Shown one piece after another: positions 47,770-56,704 of a DNA stretch of 64,000 bases (positions are counted from its first letter, which is position 1; every line of letters begins with the position of its first letter). This DNA comes from Ophiosphaerella korrae. Lineage: Eukaryota > Ascomycota > Dothideomycetes > Pleosporales > Phaeosphaeriaceae. Location: NCBI GenBank assembly GCA_028456385.1, contig JALNQF010000006.1, positions 532,273 to 596,272 of the forward strand, written 5' to 3'. The notes under the pieces are model-generated. The model had not been told where the DNA came from and made no database searches. It saw only the letters and a program-made list of their open reading frames with translations. The translations under genes were made by a program, and so were the position numbers.

Positions 47770-50700
47770 GTGACTCTACATGGGCATAAAGGCATGGTAG
47801 AGCTACTGCTGGATAAGGGCGCCGACCCAAACGCGCAGGGTAGAGAGTACGGCAACGCACTCTAGGCGGCTTCGTCTAGAGGCTACGAGCAGGTGGTAAA
47901 GCTCCTACTCGACAACGGCGCCAACCTAAACGCGCAGGGTAGATACTACGGCAACGCACTCTAGGCAGCTTTAGTTAACGGCTACGAGTAGGTGGTAAAG
48001 CTCCTACTCGATAACGGCGCTAACCTAAACGCGCAGGGTGGAAAGTACGGCAACGCACTCTAGGCAGCTTTAGTTAACGGCCACGAGCAGGTAGTGAAGC
48101 TGCTACTAGACAACGGCGCCGACCTGAATGCGCAGAGTAGAGTGCACGACAACGCACTCTACGCGGCTTTAGAAGGAGGCTACGAGTAGATAGTAAAGCT
48201 GCTACTTAATAAGGGCGCCGACCTGAACGCATAGGGTGGATACTACGGCAACGCACTCTAGGCAGCTTTAGTTAACAGCTACGAGTAGGTAGTGAAGCTG
48301 CTACTCGACAACGGCGCTAGCCCGAATGCGCAGGGTAGATACTACAGCAACGCACTCTAGGCGGCTTTAGTTAACAGCTACGAATAGGTAGTAAAGCTCC
48401 TACTAGACAACGGCGCTAACCTAAACGCGCAGGGTGGATACTACAGCAACGCACTCTAGGCGGCTTTAGTTAATAGCTATAAGTAGGTAGTAAAGCTACT
48501 ACTTAATAATAGCGCTAACCTAAATGTGTAGGGTAGATACTACAGCAACGTACTCTAGGCGGCTTTAGTTAACAGCTATAAGTAGGTAGTAAAGCTGCTA
48601 CTCGATAATAGCGCTAGCTTAAATGCGTAGGGTAGAGAGTATAGTAACGTACTCTAGGCAGCTTTAGAAGGAGGCTACAAGTAGGTAGTAAAGCTCTTAC
48701 TTAATAATAGCGCTAACCTAAACGCGTAAGGTAGAGAGTATAGCAACGCACTCTAGGCGGCTTTAGAAAGAGGCTACGAGTAGATAGTAAAGCTACTACT
48801 TAACTATAGCGCCTAAGTTAATAGTTAGGAACTAGACAACGAAAATAAAGACTACGAGGATAAAGACTACGAGGATAAAGACTACGAGGATAAAGACTAC
48901 GAGGATAGAGGCTATAAGGATAGAGGCTACGAGGATAAAGACTACGAGGATAAAGACTATAGTAACGCACTCTAGGTAGCTTTAGTTAATAGCTACGAGT
49001 AGGTAGTAAAGCTACTACTTAGTAACAGCGCTAGCCTAAATGCGTAGGGTAGACACTACAGTAACGCACTCTAGGCGGCTTTAGTTAATAGCTACGAGTA
49101 GGTAGTAAAGTTCCTACTTAATAACAGCGCTAACCTAAACGCGTAGGGTAGATACTACGATAACGTACTCTAGGCAGCTTTATCTAGAGGCTACGAGTAG
49201 GTAGTAAAGCTTCTACTTAATAATAGCGCTAACCTTAATACGTAGAGTAGAGTATATAATAACGCACTCTACGCAGCTTTAGAAAGAGGCTACGAGTAGG
49301 TAGTAAAGCTACTACTTAATAAGGGCACTAACCTAAATGCGTAGGGTAGATACTACAGCAATAAACTTAACGTAGCTTTATCTAGAGGCTACAAGTAGAT
49401 AGTAAAGCTCTTACTTAATAAAGGCGCTAACCTAAACGCGTAGAGTAAAAAGTATAGTAACGTACTCTAGGTAGCTTTAGTTAATAGCTATAAGTAAGTA
49501 GTAAAGCTCCTACTTAATAATAGCGCTAACCTAAACGCGTAGAGTAGAGAGTATAGTAACGCACTCTACGCAGCTTTAGTTAATAGCTACGAGTAGGTAG
49601 TAAAGCTCTTACTTAATAATAGTACTAACCTAAACGCGTAGGGTAGAGAGTATAGTAACGTACTCTACGCAGCTTTAGTTAACAGCTATAAGTAGGTAGT
49701 AAAGCTCCTACTTAATAATAGCGCTAACCTAAATACGTAGGGTAGAGAGTATAGTAACACACTCTACGCAGCTTTAGTTAATAGCTACGAGTAGGTAGTA
49801 AAGCTTTTACTTAATAAGGGCGCTAACCTAAATATATAGGGTAGAAAGTATAGTAATACACTTAATATAGCTTTATCTAGAGGCTATAAGTAGGTAGTAA
49901 AGTTCTTGTTTAATAATAGGGGCGCTAACCTAAACGTATAAGGTAGATACTACAGTAACGTACTTAACGTAGCTTTATCTAGAGGCTACAAGTAGATAGT
50001 AAAGTTCCTACTTAATAAAGGCGCCGATCTAAACGCGCAGAGTAGATACTACAGCAACGTACTCTAGGTAGCTTTAGTTAATAGCTACGAGTAGGTAGTA
50101 AAGCTACTACTTAACAACAGCGCTAACCTAAATGCGTAGAGTAGATACTACGGCAACGTACTCTACGCAGCTTTATCTAATACTAACTACGAGTAGATAA
50201 TAAAGCTGCTACTTAGTAAGGGCATTAGCAACGTACTCTAGGCAGCTTTAGTTAAAGACTACAAGTAGGTAGTAGTAAAGCTCCTACTTAATAAGGGCGC
50301 TAACTCGAACGCGTAGGGTAGATACTATAGTAATGCACTCTAAGCAGCTTTAGAAGGAGGCTACGAGTAAGTAGTAAAGCTCCTACTTAATAATAGCGCT
50401 GACCTAAACGCGCAGAGTAGAGAGTATAGCAACGCACTCTACGCGGCTTTAGTTAATAGCTACGAGTAGATAGTAAAGCTGCTACTTGATAATAGGGCTA
50501 ACCTAAATGCGCAGGGTAGAGAGTACAGTAACGCACTCTAGGCAGCTTTAGTTAACGGCTACGAGTAGATAGTAAAGCTGCTACTTGATAATAGGGCTGA
50601 CCTAAACGCGCAGGGTAGAGAGTATAGTAACGCACTCTAGGCGGCTTCGTTTAGAGGCTACAAGTAGGTAGTAAAGCTCCTATTTAATAATAGCGCTGAC

Positions 50701-51100
50701 CTAAACGCGCAGGGTAGATACTACAGTAACGTACTCTAGGCAGCTTTAGTTAATAGCTACGAGTAGGTAGTAAAGCTGCTACTCAACAACGACGCCGACC
50801 TAAATGCGCAGGGTAGATACTACGGCAACGCACTCTACGCAGCTTTATCTAATGCCTAGCACGAGTAGATAATGAATCTAGTAACCGGCAAGGATAGCGA
50901 CCTAGACATACAGGGTATAAAGTACGGCGACGCACTCTAGGCGGCTTTAGTTAAAGACCGCAAGCAGGCGGTGGTAAAGCTCCTACTCAACAAGGGCGCT
51001 GACCCGAACGCGCAGGGTGGATACTACGGCAACGCACTCCAGGTGGCTTTAGTTAACAGCTACGAGCAGATAGTGAAGCTGCTACTAGACAAAGGCGCAA
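47770..51100 (+). repeat. Ankyrin array, about 33 units of 99 bp, RIP-mutated
   Basis: The unit encodes GADxNAQGxxYGNALQAALVNGYEQVVKLLLDN. Almost every unit reads NAL-TAG where the intact last unit (about 51040) has NALCAG, and gcgCAGggt changes to gcgTAGggt in inner units. TpG-to-TpA changes (GGT GGA to GGT AGA, GGC to AGC) also abound, so both strands were hit. Outer units (47770-48250 and 50880-51100) keep most CAG/GGC codons; the middle is strongly TpA-rich. Confidence 0.92.
48846..48960 (+). repeat. 15-bp minisatellite within the ankyrin array
   Basis: About 7-8 copies of gataaagactacgag, in frame with the array and encoding DKDYE pentapeptides. It arises from the local string after a degenerate ankyrin unit (EVVKLLLNYSA-like), so it looks like a secondary expansion by slippage. 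Confidence 0.85.
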
Positions 51101-51114
51101 CACGACCTATTTAA

Positions 51115-51744
51115 GATAGCATGTCCCTTACACATTAATAAGTATTACTAGATTAACATAAAGAATATAACTAGGAACTTATACTTATGTATAATATGTA
51201 ACAGTAATTAAAGTGATCAGTGGCAAGGTCTTGCCACCGCAACCAGGGAGGATAGCCGACCCGCTCCTGCCCTGACCTTGCGTATGTTTCGAAATGAGTA
51301 GATAATGGGTGGGTAGAGGTACGTGTGCTACAGCTTGTGATATCGCTACTTTTAAGCCACTTGTGCTGCCCCTACAAAGCACTAACACCTATTTGGTAAG
51401 CGCATTTCTGAGCGGCTGGTCACTACCACGCGTCGCTCGCATCGAGGATTCGTATGTAGATGCTAGATAGCGTATATCGTAAAGCCGTAACTGCCGTGTT
51501 GTGAACTGGTACACGAGAGTTCGTCAGTGTCTCCTCAGTAAAGGCGTTGACAGCGTGTCCGCTCACCTTGGGAGAGCCCCGCTGCCATGAAAAATTTAGC
51601 TACAAGCTACACAGCCTCGTATTAGCCAAGTTAAAATACAGTGTATCGAGGGGCCGTGTAAAGTTGCTGGCGAAGGTCGGATTTTGTCATGATTGGACCG
51701 GCGGTGACTCGAGGTACCGACAGGGGTAGGGACCCCGCATGAAA
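51115..51744. other. Spacer after the ankyrin gene
   Basis: No gene recognised. A short string at 51272-51318 (ccttgcgtatgtttcgaaatgagtagataatgggtgggtagaggta) resembles, inverted, one at about 45055-45105 in the NLR-pair promoter (tacctctacccacccattatctacgcatttcgaaacatgcacaagg), suggesting inverted NLR flank DNA. Confidence 0.55.
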
Positions 51745-52260
51745 TGAGTGCCACCCGGTGCCTCACAGCTGGCAAACTGTAAGGACTTCATCACTGTAAC
51801 CCAGAAATTCGACGGCTTGTCTAGGCGCGCGGGTCACCCTGAGGATAAGATATTCTACATCCACGGCAATCTTTTTGATGTTCAGTGCGGAAGCGAAAGC
51901 TGCGAATAGTTATTTCAGACCATTCAATTCTGATCATCCTATTACGAATGCGCTCGCCGTCCCCGAAGACGAGGAGACTCCGCTAGGTACTAGATATCTC
52001 CCTTGACCACCTTCCCCAATGTCCAAATGGTTCCGAGTTACTTCGACCAGGCGTCGTGTGGTTCTACGAGTCTTCCCGAGCGTTCGCGTCGAAGCCATAG
52101 AAGATTGGATGGATCGTGGCAAAATTGACCTATTCCTCTTGATTGGCACATCAAGTTCTGTTGACCCATCCACCATTCAGCCAACATCCAACGCGTCCAA
52201 ATTGGGGTACTGCTTTGGAAATTAGCAGAGATCCTCCCAACTCATGGTCCGAATAGCCCG
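51745..52260 (+). pseudogene. Sirtuin (Sir2/SIRT5-like deacylase) relic
   Basis: Reading across frames gives the ordered sirtuin landmarks: FITVTQKFDGLSRRAGHP (the TQN-x-D-x-L-x-x-x-AG catalytic-core segment, here TQKFDGL), IFYIHGNLFDVQC with the catalytic His and first zinc Cys, FNSDHPITNALAVPEDEE, LPQCP...ELLRPGVVWFYES (second zinc pair weakened), then VEAIEDWMDRGKIDLFLLIGTSSSV and a last AEILPTHG. The N-terminal NAD-binding GAGxS loop is missing, and the frame changes at least three times (near 51905, 51990, 52065). Sirtuins remove acyl groups from lysine using NAD+; this copy is certainly inactive. Confidence 0.75.
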
Positions 52261-52392
52261 ATTGCCGTTGGCTTGAAGAAGCTGACCTTGAATGCGAGTC
52301 TTAGTGAAAAATTAATCTGTTTCTCATACTCGCTACCCAACTCAGCATTACTGAAAAGATGCGAGAAACTGCAAAGTCGGTGATGGTATTTG

Positions 52393-53387
52393 CTACGGCG
52401 ACTTGAAGCCGACCACTGCGAAAACTCTACGACTGTGACCATCAACAGCGATACTCATACCGATAAATCCTGCCTTTCCTGCATCTTCTTCGTTCATGTC
52501 TATTTCTTTCCAACTGGCGACAATTGAGAAACCCGCGCGGAAATGTCTCTTCCGCCCCACATCTTGCAGTTCTTGAGATGGATAGCGATCCCATTGATGA
52601 ACGGGGTCTCCGTCCAGATGTGCAGCCTCCTCCTTTCCTCGGAAATTCCTGGTTACTTCGCTTTCCAATACATCGATATGCCAACATGCAACGTTGTTTG
52701 GTAGCTGGGGTAAGGGGCCAGCTAAAGCCTTTCCGAGACATACCTCTGGGTCTCCGACCTCACCAACGCGCCCGCCTTTGACGACCTCACCAGCAAGGTT
52801 GGCCCACTTCTTCGGCGGAGCAATTGCTCTTAGCTTCCAATATATCTCAAGCTGTGCCATAGCAGCCTGGTAGTCAACAGGCCTGAATATGTAGACTCGC
52901 TCGTCAACACCCGGAAAACGGGAGTTTGTAAGCGCCATCTGCCGTATAGATGCTGGAGGGATAATCTGGGAGCTCAGCAGCGGCTGAAGCTTCTGAAGAA
53001 GTCTGTTTCGGAGACGTAAGAGGAGCTTGAGGAGGGCTCGGAAGCGACAGGTCCGGCGCGCGTTTCAAAGAGATCGTGGTGCCTGCTTTTACATACTTTG
53101 TCCATGTGCAGTCGAAGATCCAGGTCTCTCCGGCCCAGAAAGTGAGTTTTATCTCGTTCAAATCAACAGTTTTAGCAATTTCTTCTCTTGTAGACTAGGT
53201 GAGGTCAGGGCGTGAATATCACAAACATTGTTTCGCAGCTTACCTCCAGACTTGCGCAATTCTCGAATGGTAAAGAGAACACTGTGCCGTGAACCTCAAA
53301 TTGAACAAAAGTCCTCTGTAACAGGGGCACGCATTTTGTCAATGTGTTGGTTTTCAGATGAAGAAAAGAATTTGACATTCTCTCCAT
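52393..53387 (-). CDS. Three-exon hypothetical protein, 273 aa
   Basis: Exons 53387..53244, 53194..53097 and 52972..52393 (introns 49 and 124 nt; donors GTAAGC and GTATGT) sum to exactly 274 codons. The N-terminal exon starts MERMSNSFLHLKTNTLTKC. Exon 2 has EIKLTFWAGETWIFDCTWT. Exon 3 has SRFPGVDERVYIFRPVDYQ, KWANLAGEVVKGGRVGEV, HLDGDPVHQWDRYPSQEL and a C-terminal IGMSIAVDGHSRRVFAVVGF. No signal peptide or membrane helix is evident. No family recognised. The exact frame closure supports a real, possibly intact gene, but the second intron's acceptor is a choice between several AGs. Confidence 0.5.
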
Positions 53388-54329
53388 GATGCGTTCTATT
53401 TATCATCTCTGAGCGAGATGGAGGCAGCTTATCCAAGACCGTCTCTCGTTGTCACATTGGCTGACAACATCGTGCTCCACTCTTGAACCATGTTTGGATG
53501 CAATCATTTTGCCGATCACACAATATTATGCCGCTGTCTCTCCCAATCTCCTAGCTAGCTAGCTATGGTACGGCCTGTTGCGGGTTCTCGAGCGGGAGCC
53601 GATGCAACGGGGCTCTTCTATTGCCCGCTTTTCCCATTTTCTGCGCCGGTCGAGTTTGGAAACTTTTTCTTGTAATCCTCTAGCGTCATGATCTCCGACT
53701 GAGGGATGTTGTTGAGCAGTTCTTGCTCCCCCCCCCCGGCAAAACATCGTAGCGATATGTAAAGCTCAACAGGATCCATTCTGTCCTTCGTTCCCGGACC
53801 TTCACTAAGACCCACTCGTCATCGACCAATGCGTACACTTCTTCTCCAGCATCGGCTCGCTAGCAGTCTGTGAGAACCAATTTCTTCGGATCAGTTAGAT
53901 CTGCTTACAGGAAGTGGAGATGCGAAAATATCACCAGGATTAGGGCCTCCGCAACCGATGAGGGACATGATGGAGGAGAAAAAGGGAGCGGATCAACTTT
54001 CCAGCAGCGATAGAAAAGAATTCTCTTGGGAAAGCTTGTTGGTAGAGACGCTCTTCTGCCAACTGGTATAAATATAGTCATCATATGAGTCTAGAGCTCA
54101 AGCAGAGCAAGATCACCCTCCATACCCCCCACTCAGCACGTCATGGTCTGCTGCAGAGCTTCGAATAATGTATTGAGCCGGCTTTTCTTTTCTTATGCAA
54201 GTCGTTGATTCGAAGGACCACACAGCACATATGCGGGGCGTTACGAGTTGAGATGCTTTGCGCAATTCTCGCCTGACACAACTTCTGCACATGCATGCAT
54301 GAGGTGTTCTAACTGCAGTCGTCATTCGC
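53388..54329. other. Interval with a possible decayed short gene
   Basis: Minus-strand pieces between about 53970 and 53559 have some coding flavour (AGEEVYALVDDEWVLVKVRE; then MDPVELYISLRCFAGGGEQE and SEIMTLEDYKKKFPNSTG) in two frames around a C10 homopolymer at about 53728-53737. A GTAAGC..CACAG intron-like string lies near 53867-53909. I cannot assemble a consistent gene, and the rest is blank. Confidence 0.3.
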
Positions 54330-55711
54330 TCATAGGTGTGGCAGAAAGTGATTCATGATATCTGCTATGCCCCCATATGAGCCGTTCGGAGTGTCTCCAT
54401 CACTCCGTCAGCAAGTAGCCCATTCCCAAGCTCGCTGGCTGTCACTCACCATCATTCTCAGCGTAAAACTTGTCGCGATCGCCGCCCTTGGTTGCACTCA
54501 TTATCGCGGCACACAAATCAAACATGTAAACCTGCTGAGTATACAGTTCCTCTGTAACACATCTAATCTCCTGGGCATATTCTAGTACTGTCGCTTCGTC
54601 TCAAATTCTACCTTTAAGAGTAACCTCCTGAACCTTTTGTCGCGGGGGTGGCGCTGATATGAGAACTATTTTTGGTCTTTGTGCTCTTACCATAGGTGAG
54701 AGCACAATGTCTTTCATATTCTGGCGATATGTAGACTTCGGAACATGTCGAGGATCAGGCGGAAGACAGTAGTCATTGGTCCCAAGGAGAATGACCTAGA
54801 GAAGAGGTCAGCTCGGTACATCTGAAGGTAGCAGTTAACATATCAGACATTCCAAGCCTTCGGCTGGGAGACAATATGGAAGGACCTCTTTACCAACATT
54901 GGTATTCATTCCCCTGCTCGGGTAAGCAACCAAAAAAGACGTTAAGACCTACGAACGGACGAGAAACCATGTTTAATGACATGGTATTGGTTCCAGTACT
55001 CTAGTTCAAAGTAAGTTATGCCGACCTGGCAACGTCTGGCTGTCCTTACCTCTTGTCAGACAGTGGTCAAGGCCATTCAGTGGATTATAATTCGATAGTT
55101 CGATGGTCGAATCACCAAATATCACAATTTTCCTCCTGTTGGTCACTGGGATGATATTTTTCAATGGCAAAAGATGCTGCTCTCTTGAATGGTGCTCTAG
55201 TGCCGCAATCTGGCCAGGAGTTACTTGATTCAATGCTTCTTCGTTCACAACACACGCTTTCTTCGTTGTGAGAGTGAAGCCTCCCGACTTAGTGATCTCC
55301 AAGGCGTTTCGGTCCAATTTTCGAGCTCTCAGTTCTGATGAGATGAAGATATCCGGCTCCTATAGCGCATTAGCATTGGCTAAGCAAAAGAATTTGATCT
55401 TACTGTGAAAGACTTGAATTGTGGACATGGCAGAGTGTGCCCAAACGCAATGAGAGTGAACCGTTCGTGGCCAGTGTTCTTCCATATTGGCCTCCGAAAT
55501 GGAAGATCGTTCAACAGCTTCCGCAGCCTACACCTCCCGTCCTAGTTCTCCTATGCTTCCTGTTGTAAGCTACTTGTTTTGTTGAAGTCACAAGGTCTAG
55601 TAATGATGAAAGAAAGCTAGTGAAGGAAACATTCTTCAATTGGCTAACATGGTGGTCTGATGAGTCGGTATTCACGTAAATCATGTTCTCCACAGTTTGT
55701 GCAGCGCGCAT
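54330..55711 (-). pseudogene. SGNH/GDSL-type hydrolase gene with in-frame TGA
   Basis: Leftward exon chain. A candidate N-terminal exon lies at 55711..55580. An exon at about 55528..55408 (FRRPIWKNTGHERFTLIAFG) ends at a GTAAGA donor. The exon after a GCTATAG acceptor (about 55361) holds IVIFGDSTIEL, the block I catalytic-Ser GDS motif. A further exon contains VIKHGFSSV (position of NRGFSGY). The exon from 54794 has VILLGTNDYC (block III GxND) and VLISAPPPRQ, with TGA at 54603..54601 (from CGA), then EYAQEIRCVTEELY and FDLCAAI. The last exon ends at TGA 54332..54330. SGNH hydrolases are Ser-His-Asp esterases/lipases, often acting on acetyl or acyl esters. The C-terminal Asp-x-x-His is not clear (DDTPNGS where DGVHPN is expected), so activity is doubtful. 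Exon borders are approximate. Confidence 0.65.
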
Positions 55712-55726
55712 ACCGGACCAAGCGAA

Positions 55727-56050
55727 CTATGGCTTTTTAGCCCAGAAAGTGCGCATATGCATGGATACTCGCATCTCTTGACTGTAAATTTCGGTTCGCA
55801 TCTTGGCCAGCAAACACAGGGTCTCCTTGTGCCAGTTAATCTTGCGAAGTGGTCTCCAAGTAAAAGCTGCTAGAGTTTCCAACCAAAACTCCTGTAGACG
55901 GATGCCCAATACCTTTCTTTCCCTGTTCTTTGGCCATGCGCCGATAGGCCAAGCACAGGTGCTCTCTTCGATATCCTCAAACCCTCGGTCCTTGAGTATT
56001 GTAGAGATCTTGTCCGCAATAGTAAGATCAATTGTAACGGTTTGGGCCAT
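55727..56050 (-). pseudogene. C-terminal fragment of a LaeA-like SAM methyltransferase
   Basis: Minus frame 56050..55727 encodes ADKISTILKDRGFEDIEEST, WPIGAWPKNRERKVLGIRLQ, ETLAAFTWRPLRKINWHKE and a closing MRTFWAKKP. This is the C-terminal third of the fungal class I methyltransferases related to LaeA (GF.dv.e...WPiG.WP.....K.lG.........l.......f......w). The SAM-binding N-terminal half (GxGxG motif) was not found upstream to 56.7 kb, where frames are broken, so this is a 5'-truncated relic beside the AT-rich block. Confidence 0.6.
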
Positions 56051-56704
56051 GCCCAGACCTACTCTAGTATGAGTTGGGATAGCTCATGTACGGCCATCTA
56101 TATATGTAGCTCACCCCACCTCAGGCAGTCAATTCAGCGCAGTTCCTCCCCTCTCTCACACCGTTACATTAACTGCTCCTGCTCCGTGGAAATCCAGATG
56201 GAATTGTTCCCTCGTAGCAATGGAATCTTTCAGATGGGCCTCGCCCACGACCATCTCCTGATACTCAGCCATTGACTAAGCTATGAAAACAGCATTCCTT
56301 ATCTATACTCATGGTCAGAGTTCGCTTTTCTACCTAAAGGAACTTCTTACCTCTCGGCCGTTGAGTTTTGAACCAGTCAACCCTATTGCGCCGAATCGTC
56401 GCCATAGAGCATGAGCGAGGGAAAATGTCTGATTGGGATTGCATCTTGAAACTATTGTTACCATCACTTTTCTACATGTGCTATTAAACCCCTCCAAGGG
56501 GATGCCGTTGTTAGGATCTGGAAAGGAACGAGGTGAGGGGGGGGGGGGGGGCACTCACTTATGTAGTTGTAAGAAGGGCGAACCCTGCTGGAGACAGAAC
56601 CAGTCATTAACGTGTCGGATCGGTGAGCGGGCTAGGACACCGAGTGGGCCACCCCACCAAATCGCGCGAGGTCTCTCATGCAATGACTCCACATCCACAT
56701 AATC
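56051..56704. other. Spacer up to the AT-rich boundary, with a G15 homopolymer
   Basis: No intact gene. A run of about 15 G (56537-56551) is present. It may contain decayed upstream sequence of the methyltransferase. Confidence 0.5.

Larger units (their letters stand above)
45575..51114 (+). pseudogene. HeLo-like-NACHT-ankyrin NOD-like receptor; sensor array destroyed by RIP
   Basis: Exons 45575-45975, 46032-46889 and 46941-51114 (introns 56 and 51 nt; phases agree) give 1811 codons, closing exactly on TAA 51112-51114. MDPLSATASIIAILQFSSKV begins the helical fungal STAND N-terminal domain (HeLo-like/SesA type; about 1-140), a putative cell-death or signalling module. NACHT follows: Walker A GIPGAGKT (222-229), YVFCNYKAQEEQD, Walker B VVVDALDEC (about 322-330), MITSRF sensor 1, and a winged-helix/helical region with LVHYTTQEYF. 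From about residue 700 come ankyrin repeats. The first in-frame stop is TAG 47863-47865, giving a 727-aa product with about one ankyrin repeat; dozens of TAG/TAA codons follow. The HeLo-like and NACHT parts look undamaged. Confidence 0.88.

Noticed and set aside
47817..51114. CRISPR array
   Set aside because: The 99-bp repeats are contiguous coding ankyrin units without spacers, in a eukaryote.
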